Shown piece by piece: positions 26,215 to 35,458 of a stretch of DNA of 64,000 nt. The notes beneath the pieces were generated by a model. That model had not been told where the DNA came from and did not search any database. It saw nothing but the letters and a program-made list of their open reading frames with translations. Each line of letters starts with the position of its first letter. Position 1 is the stretch's first letter. Source of the DNA: Thermoleophilia bacterium (GTDB taxonomy: Bacteria > Actinomycetota > Thermoleophilia > UBA2241); NCBI GenBank assembly GCA_041393415.1, contig JAWKKE010000001.1:682001-746000 (forward strand). Reading direction: 5' to 3'. The translations under genes were made by a program, and so were the position numbers.

Positions 26215-27933
26215 TCACCTTCCCTGGTCTTCGAGCACGTCGCCGTCCCCCGCGTCGTCAAGCGCGACCCATTCGAGCGCGTCATCATGGGCCTCAAGAA
26301 TGGAGGCGCCAACGGTCTCCGACTGCCTATAGACGTTGCGCGGCTTCAGCTTCTGCAGACGCCCGGTCTTGTGGAGCTGGTTGTAGAGCCGCGGACTCAC
26401 TTCCGCCAGCATCAGCTTGCTGTCATGCTTGCGGAGCTCGCTGGCGTAGCGCTCCAGCATGCCGAGGAAGGTGCTGCCGAGTTCCTCGTAGTGGCGGACA
26501 TTCAAGACGAGCACAGCGCGATGCGTCTCGGCCGTGATCGCGGGCAACTGCTGCTCAAAGAGGCGAGCCGTCGCGTAGAAGGTACTGCCATAGGGCGTGA
26601 TGATCGTCGCACGACGGCTGGGAAGCTCCGGCGGCGGCTCCTGCTCCGTCGGCAAGACCTGACCCTCGTGGAGCACCCATTCCTTGAGCGTCATGCGGTT
26701 TGATTGCTTGACGAGGTAGAGCAGCACCGCAATGGCGATGCCGATCATGACCGCGTACTGCAAGGGAACAAGCAGGGTAACCACGAGGGTTCCCAGCAAG
26801 GTCATCGCCTGGATCCTGCCGGTTCGCAGGACGAGCATGATCTGCGCGGGCTTCAGCGTCTGCAGGCCGACGACGATGAGCAGGCCTGCCAGAGAGGGCA
26901 TGGCCATGCTGCCGACCAAGTTGCCCAGCAACACGAGCGACAGGGCAATCACTCCGCCGGCAACGATATTGGCGAGGCGCGAGGCAGCCCCGGCGTTGCG
27001 GACCAAGGCCGTGGCCGAGAGCGAGCCGCCCACAGGCATGCCCTGGAAGATGCCGGCAGCGATGTTGGCGGCACCTTGACCGATGAAGTCACCCGAGGCT
27101 GAGGGATACTTGCCGTCGGGGTTCGTGTAGCTCTGACTGATCCCCGCGCCCTGAACAAGACCAACGAAGGCTAGAGACACCGCGGGGATCACAAGCGCCG
27201 GCAATACAGAGAGAGCAGGTAGCACCGGCAGCGGCAGCGTGTCGGGGATCACGGCGATGTCACTGACGAGCGCAACGGTCTGCCACTCGAAGAGGGGCAC
27301 GAGCAGCGAAGCGACGATCAGCGCCACCACCATCCCCCAGCTCTTAAGACGGGTGTTGTGCAGGACGACGATGAGGATGATGACGACGAGGCCGACCGCC
27401 AGCGAGCGCACATCGATCGCGCGCCAGTCCTTGACGAGATTGAAGGCCTGCACAACTTTGTTCGCTCCCCCAGGAGACGTGCCCGTGAGATCTCCGATCT
27501 GCCCGAGGACGATGAGGATGGCAACGCCGTTGATGAAGCCGGTGAGCACCGCATTGGGGATGAAGCGTAAATGCCGGCCCAGCTTGAGCAGACCGGCAGC
27601 GAGCATGAGCACACCGGTCATGATCGCCAGCATGAAGAGCGCCCCCGCTGAGTCGGAACCACCGTGGACCTGGGGAACGTCGGCGATGAGGAGCGACATG
27701 GCGGCCGTCGTTTGCACGCACAGGAAGACGGAGCTCGCAAACAGCGCGCCGATCGGCGTCGACAACATGACGGCATGGACGGCGAAAATCGGGTTGACGC
27801 CGGCCAGCACGCCAGCAGCCATCGCAGCCGGGATGCTCTGCACGCCGAGCGTTGCCCCAGCAGCAACATCGCCGCCGAGGCTTCTGCGATTGATGTAGTG
27901 GCGATGCGCGAAGAAGTTGGCGTTCACGCGCAT
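26215..27933 (-). CDS. SulP-family anion transporter with divergent STAS domain (SulP-C)
   Basis: A 572-residue SulP carrier. The ATG at 27933 (MRVNANFFAHRHY) has GGGGAG about 10 bases upstream; the frame open to 28161 is not credible. The membrane domain contains LTGFINGVAILIVLGQIGDL and the motif NPDGKYPSASGDFIGQG, shared almost word for word with SulP-D at 30015 (NPDGTRASASRDFLGQG), so these two form their own subgroup. The C-terminal STAS domain is recognisable (ELGSTFLGMLERYASELRKH) but diverged, and an acidic tail follows. It is divergent from the MFS-SulP-D pair. Confidence 0.87.
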   Translation of the reverse strand: MRVNANFFAHRHYINRRSLGGDVAAGATLGVQSIPAAMAAGVLAGVNPIFAVHAVMLSTPIGALFASSVFLCVQTTAAMSLLIADVPQVHGGSDSAGALFMLAIMTGVLMLAAGLLKLGRHLRFIPNAVLTGFINGVAILIVLGQIGDLTGTSPGGANKVVQAFNLVKDWRAIDVRSLAVGLVVIILIVVLHNTRLKSWGMVVALIVASLLVPLFEWQTVALVSDIAVIPDTLPLPVLPALSVLPALVIPAVSLAFVGLVQGAGISQSYTNPDGKYPSASGDFIGQGAANIAAGIFQGMPVGGSLSATALVRNAGAASRLANIVAGGVIALSLVLLGNLVGSMAMPSLAGLLIVVGLQTLKPAQIMLVLRTGRIQAMTLLGTLVVTLLVPLQYAVMIGIAIAVLLYLVKQSNRMTLKEWVLHEGQVLPTEQEPPPELPSRRATIITPYGSTFYATARLFEQQLPAITAETHRAVLVLNVRHYEELGSTFLGMLERYASELRKHDSKLMLAEVSPRLYNQLHKTGRLQKLKPRNVYRQSETVGASILEAHDDALEWVALDDAGDGDVLEDQGR

Positions 27934-28449
27934 ATGTCCACTCCCCTGCGTGCTATGGGGCGGGCACGCACCGCGGTCGTTGGTCTCGCTCCTCCCGGCG
28001 CCACGTCGCCGGCCCCAGAGGCCCACCGACCATATCAGTCTCTGACCCGGGCGGCACCGCTTCTGGTTCAGAAGAACGTCCGTTATCAACGCCGTCTGAG
28101 TGGTTACTCTCGATCTGTTCGCACACCGCATCGAGTGATACGAACGGCCCGACAAGTCCACGACCTCTGCTAGTATCGTGAGGCACGGTCACGATGCACG
28201 TGGAGGCCTCATCACATCGATGGGTCACAGCTGGCCGGTTCGGGCACTTGCGCCAACGACGCACCAACGCGAGCAGCATGCACCGCGACGCGCTTGCCCT
28301 AGTCGCGACAGGGTCGCTCATTATCTTGCGAAACGCCGCCATGCGACCCCGAGCCGCGAGTCACGACTGTCAATCGTCCGGCCGCCTCTAACACTCCACA
28401 CAACCTACGGAGGCCGCTGCTCCTCCGTCCTCTCCGGGGAGCAGACAGA
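27934..28449. other. 516-base divergent intergenic region
   Basis: Lies between SulP-C (leftward) and the DHA2 MFS gene (rightward). I see no credible coding frame, RNA gene, strong hairpin or consensus promoter. TAGTAT at 28171-28176 could be a -10 box for the rightward transcript, but no matching -35 is present. It presumably holds control sites for both transporter units. Confidence 0.5.
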
Positions 28450-30015
28450 ATGAGCGAGCGACCTCCTCGCGCCACCGCAGTGCTCGGCACGCTCGTCCTG
28501 GTCGCCGCCGTCGCGAACCTGAATCTGACCGTCGCCAACGTAGCACTGCCGTCCATCGGCGAGGCGTTCAACGCGTCGCAGTTACAGTTGAACCTCGTCG
28601 CCGTCGGATACTCCTTGGGGTTGGCAGCGTCGGTGCTTTGGTTCGGCGCGCTGGGTGACCGTTACGGCCGGAAGCTGATGATTGTGCTCGGGATGACCGC
28701 GGCGATCCCAGCGTCGTTGCTCGCCGGACTGGCCCCAGGCTGGATTGTGCTGTTCGTAGCGCGGGTCTTCGGCGGGCTATCGGCCGGACTCACCTATCCG
28801 ACGACACTGGCCCTGGTCACGGTGATGTGGTCAGGCCAGTCGCGCACCAAAGCAATAGCCCTCTGGTCGGCTCTGGGCACCGGCGCCGCCGTCATCGGGC
28901 CGTTGCTGTCCGGCATCCTGCTCCAGTCTTTCGAGTGGGGCTCAGTCTTTCTCGTGACAATCCCCTTGGCGGTCGCGGCTTTGCTGCTCACCCTGCGGCT
29001 TGTCCCTTCGCACCTGACCGAGTCCAAGGATCCCGTCGACAACCTCGGCGGGGTGGTGTCGGCCGTGATGATCGGGATGCTCGTCATCGGCCTGAACATT
29101 GTCGCCGCGCCGAACATGCTGGGCCTGGCCGTTGGATTGTTCGTGGGCGCCGCGGTGCTGGCGGCAGCATTTGTTCTCCGCCAGCGCCGAGCCCGCAATC
29201 CCCTCTACGATCTGTCGGTAGCGGCGCGGCCAACGTTCTGGGTCGCGGCGGTGGCCGGCATCATCATCTTCGGGTCGCTCATGGGCGTGCTGTTCATCAA
29301 TCAGCAGTACCTGCAGAATGTACTCGGCTACGGCTCCGTCGCTGCCGGCGCTGCCATCATCCCGGCGGTTGTGATAATGGTCCTCATCGCCCCTACTTCA
29401 GCGACCCTCGTCGGCAAGTGGGGTTCCCGTGCGACGCTGCTTGCCGGCCAGTCGTTCCTCGGCCTATCTTTCGTCGCCATGCTCTTTCTCTGGGGCGAGG
29501 GCACCCCGTACGTCGTGGTGGCGATCCCCCTGGTGCTGATGGGCATCGGAGTCGGTCTGGCGCAGACCCCATCGTCGAACTCGCTCACCAGCTCGGTACC
29601 GATCCGGAGGGTCGGGATGGCCTCGGGCACGGCAGATCTGCAACGCGACTTCGGTGGCGCGCTCATGACCTCCCTGTTTGGGGCCTTGCTGAGTGCCGGC
29701 TACGCGTCGGCAATGGGCACCGCGATCTCGACCTCCGGCCAGAACGTGACCACAGCCACCCAGAACGCGCTGCAAATGTCGTTCGCCGGCGCCTCCAACA
29801 TCGCCAAGAACAACCCGGAGTTCGCTGATCGGATCGTCGCGGCAGCTCGATCTTCGTTCCTGGCCGGCGACAAGCTCGCCTACATTGCCGGCTTCATCGC
29901 CGTCATCGTCGGAGCCGCGCTGGTCTTCTTCGCCTTCCCTCACCGCGAGGAAGAGCAGCGGCTCCATACACGCTATCGGACCGAGGACCAGAGCACCGGG
30001 GCTGGAGCCTCATAG
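28450..30015 (+). CDS. MFS drug/metabolite exporter, DHA2 (14-helix) type
   Basis: A 521-residue major facilitator of the EmrB/QacA kind with about 14 helices. Motifs are LNLTVANVALPSIGEAF in helix 1, FGALGDRYGRKLMIV in the 2-3 loop and ARVFGGLSAGLTYPTTLALV in helix 4. A soluble loop with QNVTTATQNALQMSF lies before the last helix. Family members export hydrophobic drugs and metabolites by proton antiport. GGGGAG lies about 11 bases before the ATG. Its stop codon shares a base with a GTG start of SulP-D, so the two transporters appear translationally coupled, an unusual partnership. Confidence 0.88.
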   Translation: MSERPPRATAVLGTLVLVAAVANLNLTVANVALPSIGEAFNASQLQLNLVAVGYSLGLAASVLWFGALGDRYGRKLMIVLGMTAAIPASLLAGLAPGWIVLFVARVFGGLSAGLTYPTTLALVTVMWSGQSRTKAIALWSALGTGAAVIGPLLSGILLQSFEWGSVFLVTIPLAVAALLLTLRLVPSHLTESKDPVDNLGGVVSAVMIGMLVIGLNIVAAPNMLGLAVGLFVGAAVLAAAFVLRQRRARNPLYDLSVAARPTFWVAAVAGIIIFGSLMGVLFINQQYLQNVLGYGSVAAGAAIIPAVVIMVLIAPTSATLVGKWGSRATLLAGQSFLGLSFVAMLFLWGEGTPYVVVAIPLVLMGIGVGLAQTPSSNSLTSSVPIRRVGMASGTADLQRDFGGALMTSLFGALLSAGYASAMGTAISTSGQNVTTATQNALQMSFAGASNIAKNNPEFADRIVAAARSSFLAGDKLAYIAGFIAVIVGAALVFFAFPHREEEQRLHTRYRTEDQSTGAGAS

Positions 30016-31766
30016 TGCCTCGCAACCGAGGCGGGAAGCGCGGCAGTATGACCAGCGAGAGCGCGCCGGCCGCCACCTCCTCCAGTTCGCCCATCGGCAA
30101 CTTCGTCGGAGGCTTCGTCGCCGGGCTCTACAGTGTTCCGGAGGGTATCGGCTACGCATCATTGGCTGGTGTGAATCCGATGCTCGGCATCTACTCCGGT
30201 ATGGTGCCCGTCGCAGTCGGGGCAGCGACCACCGGATCGTTGCTGATGATGAGCACGCTCACGTCGGCAATCGCTCTCACGATGGGCGACGTCCTCGCCG
30301 ACGCCGGCTTCACCGGCACCCAGCTCCCGCGAGCGGTCTTCACCATGACCCTGCTCGCCGGAGTGATCATGGTCGTCCTCGGAGCACTGAAGCTGGGGAA
30401 GATCGTCAACTTCGTCTCGAACGCAGTGATGACCGGTTTCGTGATGGGCGTCGCCATCCTGATCATGGTCGGCAAGTTCGACGAGATCTTCGGCAGCGGC
30501 CCGTCCGGCTACTCAAACAAGATCGTCAAGGCAGCCGAGATCGCGATACACCCCGGCAACTGGGACTTCACGACCACCGTCGTTGGCCTGGGCGCCATCG
30601 GCCTTGCCTTCGCCCTCAAGGCGATTCCCCGCCTCGAACGCTATGCACTCGTGATCGTAGTCATCGTCGGCACTGCGGTCGTCTGGGTCTCCGGCATCCA
30701 CACCGCGCTCATCAGCGATTCGGCAACAATCCTGACGGGCCTCGATGCGGTGCCCATCCCGACCAGCGTCTCAGATCTCCCTGACCTGAGCATGATACCG
30801 ACGCTCCTCGTTGGCTCGATCTCCATCGCGATCGTCGCGCTGGCACAAGGTGCGGGCATCCGGCCCGCGTTCCCGAATCCGGACGGGACCCGAGCGAGCG
30901 CCTCGCGCGACTTCCTCGGGCAGGGGCTCGGCAACGTCGCGGGGGCCTTCTTCCAATCCACTCCGGTCGGCGGCTCCCTGTCGCGAACCGCCGTCAGCGC
31001 CGACGGCGGTTCGACCAAACGCTGGGCCGGCTACGTGGCTGGTGGATCGGTGCTAGTCCTCGTGGTGGCGCTAGGACCGGTCATCGGGCACATCCCCGAA
31101 GCCGTGATCGGCGGACTGCTCTTCGTGATCGGCGTCGAACTCGTCATCGGCCGCGTCCCCGACGCTCGTCTTGCCTGGCGCGCGGGGTGGACCCCACGGG
31201 TACTGTTGGCAGTGACTCTGGTGCTGACCCTGGCCGTGCCTCTTCAGTGGGCAATCCTGACCGGCGCGGCGCTCTCCTTGCTCGCCTACGTCGGCGCCAG
31301 CAGCGCGCAGGCTCACCTACATCGCCTCACCTACGACGAGCAGGGATGGCTAGTCACCGACGACATACCGGCCACCCTGCCCGCGGACGAACCGGTCCTG
31401 TTGCGCTACTCCGGTCCAAACTTCTTCGCCGTCGTAGCCTCGATCATCGACCAGCTTCCCGCGCCAGACCCGAAACACCCCGGCGTCGTGGTCGTCGACG
31501 TCGGGGCGCTCAACCACTTCTCGAGCACCATGCTCAAGGACGTCGAGCATTACCTCCGCCGGCTCGCCTCCGCAGACAGCGCGCTCGTCCTCGTCGGTGT
31601 CGCCGACGAGGCTCGTGACGCCCTCCGGCGCACCGAGATCGCCGGCCTCATCGGCGAGCAGAACATCCTGGCGCGCGATCGGCATCTGGACGCGACCCTG
31701 GAGGCCGCCCGCAAGCGAGGCCGCGAGCGGCTCGCGGAACTCCGTGCTGAGAGCAGATCGGGCTGA
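30015..31766 (+). CDS. SulP-family anion transporter (SulP-D)
   Basis: A 583-residue SulP protein. The membrane domain starts at about residue 27 (FVGGFVAGLYSVPEGIGYAS) and contains NAVMTGFVMGVAILIMVGKFD and QGAGIRPAFPNPDG. The C-terminal STAS-like domain has VVVVDVGALNHFSSTMLKD. Two starts are possible: GTG at 30015, sharing one base with the MFS stop and with GGAG 10 bases upstream, or ATG at 30048 (MTSESAPAATSS). The coupled GTG is reported. It is a sister of SulP-C by the NPDG...GQG and PVGGSLSRTAV motifs. It converges with the bile-acid-type symporter, whose stop is 7 bases away. Confidence 0.86.
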   Translation: MPRNRGGKRGSMTSESAPAATSSSSPIGNFVGGFVAGLYSVPEGIGYASLAGVNPMLGIYSGMVPVAVGAATTGSLLMMSTLTSAIALTMGDVLADAGFTGTQLPRAVFTMTLLAGVIMVVLGALKLGKIVNFVSNAVMTGFVMGVAILIMVGKFDEIFGSGPSGYSNKIVKAAEIAIHPGNWDFTTTVVGLGAIGLAFALKAIPRLERYALVIVVIVGTAVVWVSGIHTALISDSATILTGLDAVPIPTSVSDLPDLSMIPTLLVGSISIAIVALAQGAGIRPAFPNPDGTRASASRDFLGQGLGNVAGAFFQSTPVGGSLSRTAVSADGGSTKRWAGYVAGGSVLVLVVALGPVIGHIPEAVIGGLLFVIGVELVIGRVPDARLAWRAGWTPRVLLAVTLVLTLAVPLQWAILTGAALSLLAYVGASSAQAHLHRLTYDEQGWLVTDDIPATLPADEPVLLRYSGPNFFAVVASIIDQLPAPDPKHPGVVVVDVGALNHFSSTMLKDVEHYLRRLASADSALVLVGVADEARDALRRTEIAGLIGEQNILARDRHLDATLEAARKRGRERLAELRAESRSG

Positions 31767-31773
31767 GCCGACT

Positions 31774-32658
31774 CTACGACGCCTGGACTCCCGCGCTCGT
31801 TTCTGCCGTCGTCGGCAACCGATGCGATCCCATACGGCGTGCCGTCGGCAGCAAGATCAGGAGCAACACGATGGCGCCCACCAGCACAAACGGCAACGTC
31901 ATCCCGCCGGCGAAGTTCTGCGCCGCTACGACGATGGCAGCCGACAGATTGCGTTGAGCCGTTCCCAGGCTCATGACGCTGCGTATTTCGGGATCACGGC
32001 CGCCGAGCAACAGCCCGATGACGAGCGAGCCGATGATGAACAGCAGCAGGGCTCCAATGCCCCCGGTCCCGATCAGGTCAACGATGTTGGAGACGTTGAG
32101 ACCGAGGCCGACCACGAGCAGGACGAGCAGCGATACGGTCGAGACCTTATTCATCAGCGGCTGGTACTTCGCGGCGGTATCGGGCGAGTGCCATCTGACG
32201 AGCAGGCCGACTGCCAGGGGAATCAGCATGAGCACCACCAGGGACTTGGCGATGTCCCAAGCGCTAACCGACACACCAGACAGCAGCCACGGTAGCACGA
32301 GCGGAAGGTAGACGATGGTCACCACCATGAGGAGCACCATCATCCCGACGCCAAGGGCGATATCGCCTTTGGCTCCCTGCACAAGCTTGGGCAGGAACGG
32401 AGCCCCGGCCGCACACGAGAGGATGATCAGGCCGTCCTTCAGCGACTCCTCGATCGGGATCACCGAAACGATGCCGTAGGCCAACAATGGCACCAGAGCG
32501 AAGTTCGCGACGAGCGCCAGCACGACGAGACGGACGTTTCGCAGGGGCTTCAGGATCATCGCCATGGTCAGACTCAGTCCCATGGCCAGCATGCTGGCGA
32601 CGACGAACAGAACGCCAGATATCTGCGCCAAAGCGGTGAGGAACTGCGAGGTGCTCAC
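31774..32658 (-). CDS. bile acid:sodium symporter family (BASS) transporter
   Basis: A 294-residue protein with 9-10 helices of the SBF/BASS family. Landmarks are ASMLAMGLSLT near the N-terminus, LSCAAGAPFLPKLVQGAKGD (the conserved GAPF segment) and TAQRNLSAAIVVAAQNF in the penultimate region. Bacterial members carry organic anions such as pyruvate, pantoate or sulfonated compounds with sodium. The start is a GTG at 32658 with GGGGAGAGATC upstream. It lies behind the alkylsulfatase on the same strand but is separated by a very strong hairpin, so it may be transcribed on its own. Confidence 0.86.
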   Translation of the reverse strand: MSTSQFLTALAQISGVLFVVASMLAMGLSLTMAMILKPLRNVRLVVLALVANFALVPLLAYGIVSVIPIEESLKDGLIILSCAAGAPFLPKLVQGAKGDIALGVGMMVLLMVVTIVYLPLVLPWLLSGVSVSAWDIAKSLVVLMLIPLAVGLLVRWHSPDTAAKYQPLMNKVSTVSLLVLLVVGLGLNVSNIVDLIGTGGIGALLLFIIGSLVIGLLLGGRDPEIRSVMSLGTAQRNLSAAIVVAAQNFAGGMTLPFVLVGAIVLLLILLPTARRMGSHRLPTTAETSAGVQAS

Positions 32659-32707
32659 GATCTCTCCCCAGTCATGAGTGACACTGCATCCTCACCGAGC
32701 ATGCAGC

Positions 32708-32745
32708 GGACATGCCGGCGGCGCTGATGCGCCGCCGGCATGTCC
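32708..32745 (-). terminator. 17-bp perfect hairpin between alkylsulfatase and symporter
   Basis: GGACATGCCGGCGGCGC pairs perfectly with its complement across a 4-base TGAT loop. It lies about 105 bases after the alkylsulfatase stop and 50 bases before the symporter start. No T tract follows on the minus strand, so it may be a terminator of the GC-rich actinobacterial kind or an mRNA-stabilising structure. Confidence 0.55.
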
Positions 32746-32848
32746 CCTTGCGCCATACGTCTCACGTCGACGGCCGAGCCCGCCGCGTTCCACTCAACGT
32801 GACTTCTCAACCTTCACGAGTCCGGGTCGATCACCGCGCACGCACCCC

Positions 32849-34756
32849 TCAAGGAGTCACGATGTTGAACCAGAAGTCGAACGTGTCGAGCAGCGAAACG
32901 AGCTCGTGGACCGCGTCAGCGTTGCCCTCGATCTGCACGGCGGCGCTCGCGATTTCATCCTGGAGCGTCGACGTCTGCAGGATGATCTCGTTCAGCGCGG
33001 TCCGCGTCAGCGTCAACGTAGCGTCAGCGTTGGCGTCGTGCCGGCCCGGCGAGTGGTTCAGGGCCGCGTTGGCAAGGAAGAGGACGGCCTGTTCCTTTGT
33101 GTCGGTGAACTCGAAGTTGACGGTGATCGTCTTGCCGGCGGCCTTGGGACCGTTGAGACGCACGCCGAGATAGTCGAAGAACGTATCCAAGGTCATGGCG
33201 CGCACGGTGTCCGGACTGGCAGTGTTCGGCGCCGGCAGTTGCATCACGCCCTGGCGTAACTCTTGCGCCCCGGTGAGGTAGAAGTTGCGCCAGGGACCGG
33301 CCTCCGACTGATAGCCCAGCTGTTCGAAGGCGTCAGCCAGCAGCTCGCGAGCCCTTTGATGCTCAGGGTCGGCGAAGACGACGTGCTTCACGACCTCGGC
33401 GACCCAGCGGTACTCGCCGTCGGCGAAGGCGGCGCTGGCGCTCTCCACAACCTTGTCGGCGCCACCCATCATCGCCACATACTTCTTCGCCGCTTCCTCC
33501 GGCGGCAGCGTGTAGAGCGTCGCCGGGTTGCCGTCGAACCAGCCCAAGTATTTCGTGTAGGTCGCCTTGACGTTGTGATTGAGCGAGCCGTAGTAGGGAC
33601 GCATGGCCCAGTGGCCGGCAAGCTCCGGCGGAAACTCAACCATCTCGGCGATCTCCACCGGCCCGTAGCCGTGGTTGGCCAAGCGCAACGTCTGGTCGTT
33701 GATGTAGCGATAGCCGTCGCGCGCCTTCTCCAGCATTTCGAGCACGCGCTCAGAACCCCAGACCGGCCAGTGGTGCATACCGTACATTACGTCCGAGCGG
33801 TGACCCCACATGTCGATCGTCTCGTTCAAGTACTTGGACCATGCCTGCGGATCACGACAGCTCGTACCACGCATCGAGTACGTGTTGTGCAGAGTGTGGC
33901 AGCAGTTCTCGGCGGCACAGACCGCCTTCAACTGCACGATGTACCAGTGCATCTCGGCCGGAGCTTCGGTGTCCGGCGCCAGCAGGAACTCGAAGTCGAG
34001 ACCGTCGATATTCATCCTCTGACCGGTCTCGGTGATCTCGTGCGTCGGTGGAATCAGCGAGATCGTACCATTCGAGGTCGTCATGCCGAGGCCAGAGCCG
34101 ACTTGTCCCTTGACGTCGCAAGGCAGCAGGTTGCCATACATGTAGCTGGCCCGCCGGCTCATCACATTGCCTGCCAGAACGTTCTCGGCAACGGCAGCCT
34201 GCAGGAAACCGACCGGGGCAATGATCTTCACCTTGCCGGCCTTCACGTCGGCCTCGGAGACAACGCCGCGCACACCTCCGTAGTGGTCTGCGTGGCTGTG
34301 TGAATGGACGACAGCCACCACCGGCTTCTTGGGACGGTGAGCGTAGTACAGCTCGAGCGCTGCCCTGGCGGTTTCCGTGGAGATGAGCGGATCAAAAACA
34401 ATGAGACCAGTATCGCCTTCCACGATGGTCAGATTCGATAGGTCGGCGGTGCGCACCTGGTAGATCCGGTCGACCACTTTGTAGAGACCGCCCTTGACCA
34501 CGAGCTGGGACTGCCGCCAGAGGCTCGGGTTGACCGTGTCCGGCGTCGGTGCGTCATCGCTGATGAAGGCAAACCTAGAGAGATCCCAGACGACTCGACC
34601 GCCGTCGTCTTTGATCACACCGTCATCCGGCAACGCGGCGATGAAGCCACGCTCAGCTTCCTCGAACTCGCGCCGATCCGAGAAGGGAAGCGTCTCCAAC
34701 AGCTTCTGGTTCGCCGCCCGAGTAGCGGCGGTCGCCTCCTTGCGTCGGCCGCTCAT
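32849..34756 (-). CDS. linear alkylsulfatase, metallo-beta-lactamase fold (SdsA1/YjcS type)
   Basis: Hydrolyses primary alkyl sulfates such as dodecyl sulfate to alcohol and sulfate. The 635 residues match the family. The di-zinc site motif HSHSHADHYGG lies near residue 150, and further zinc and substrate residues lie in YGNLLP, ENCCHTLHNTY and MHHWPVWG. The helical dimerisation part follows (about residues 410-500). The C-terminal SCP2-like domain (TFFDYLGVRLNGPKAAGKT onward) normally recruits hydrophobic substrates. No signal peptide is seen, so it is probably cytosolic, unlike secreted SdsA1. GGAGAAGGGAG precedes the ATG. The sulfate it releases links it to the neighbouring SulP carriers. 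Confidence 0.92.
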   Translation of the reverse strand: MSGRRKEATAATRAANQKLLETLPFSDRREFEEAERGFIAALPDDGVIKDDGGRVVWDLSRFAFISDDAPTPDTVNPSLWRQSQLVVKGGLYKVVDRIYQVRTADLSNLTIVEGDTGLIVFDPLISTETARAALELYYAHRPKKPVVAVVHSHSHADHYGGVRGVVSEADVKAGKVKIIAPVGFLQAAVAENVLAGNVMSRRASYMYGNLLPCDVKGQVGSGLGMTTSNGTISLIPPTHEITETGQRMNIDGLDFEFLLAPDTEAPAEMHWYIVQLKAVCAAENCCHTLHNTYSMRGTSCRDPQAWSKYLNETIDMWGHRSDVMYGMHHWPVWGSERVLEMLEKARDGYRYINDQTLRLANHGYGPVEIAEMVEFPPELAGHWAMRPYYGSLNHNVKATYTKYLGWFDGNPATLYTLPPEEAAKKYVAMMGGADKVVESASAAFADGEYRWVAEVVKHVVFADPEHQRARELLADAFEQLGYQSEAGPWRNFYLTGAQELRQGVMQLPAPNTASPDTVRAMTLDTFFDYLGVRLNGPKAAGKTITVNFEFTDTKEQAVLFLANAALNHSPGRHDANADATLTLTRTALNEIILQTSTLQDEIASAAVQIEGNADAVHELVSLLDTFDFWFNIVTP

Positions 34757-35061
34757 AATCGTTCTCCCTTCTCCGTGGACTCATCGTCCCGCGGACTCAG
34801 TACCTCATTCACGCGACCGCATGGTATGTGCGGTGTAGGCGCGCTCAGCATCCTACAACCGGGGGCGCACAGGTCGGATCGTTTGCAGCATGTGACCGCA
34901 GGGTAGGTGCTTCGAGTCGCCCGTCACACGTAACCACTGCCGAATGGAACTCGGCGGAGGCGAGGAGATACCGACGGCACAGTACGGCAGACGCGGCCGA
35001 GACTCGCCACGCGACCTCTGGCGGTGAGTCCTCGGTGACTATCGAGAGGAGGGGGGACACC
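34757..35061. other. 305-base divergent intergenic region
   Basis: Separates the alkylsulfatase (leftward) from the SpoIIAA-like gene (rightward). Reading frames here are Arg/Ser-rich shadows without a family signature. No convincing promoter pair or hairpin was found. It should hold the promoters of both genes. Confidence 0.45.
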
Positions 35062-35412
35062 GTGATCGAAGTGATCCCGGGCAGCTCGGGCAACGTACTT
35101 GGCTACAAGGTGTCGGATGACGTGACCAAGGACGACTATGCCATTCTCGACCCCGCGGTGGAGGCGGCGGTGAAGGAGCACGGTAGCGTCCGGCTGCTTC
35201 TCGACCTCACCGCGTTTCGCTGGGAGAAGATCGACGCTTGGGCCTCCGACTTCGCGTTCGGCAGAACGTTCAAGCAGAATATCGACAAGATGGCGATCGT
35301 CGGCGACCGAAGGTGGGAGCGATACCTTGCGAAGGTCGCCGGGCGCTTCTACGCCAAGGAGGCGCGCTTCTTCGAACGCGACACCGACGGCTGGGACTGG
35401 CTGCGACGCTAG
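35062..35412 (+). CDS. SpoIIAA-like (STAS-related) small protein
   Basis: A 116-residue protein of the SpoIIAA-like group (PF11964). It begins IEVIPGSSGNVLGYKVSDDV, continues SVRLLLDLTAFRWEKIDAWASD and ends with AVVGDRRWERYL-like and FYAKEARFFERDTDGWDWL blocks, all typical of these stand-alone STAS-fold proteins. The biochemical role is unknown; some members occur with stress genes. I start at the GTG at 35062, which has AGGAGGGGGG upstream. An in-frame GTG nine codons earlier (VTIERRGD) is possible but not typical for the family. Confidence 0.75.
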   Translation: MIEVIPGSSGNVLGYKVSDDVTKDDYAILDPAVEAAVKEHGSVRLLLDLTAFRWEKIDAWASDFAFGRTFKQNIDKMAIVGDRRWERYLAKVAGRFYAKEARFFERDTDGWDWLRR

Positions 35413-35458
35413 CGGCCGACCCATACCTTGAGTCCTCGACGCCGGCTCGTGCAGTTGC

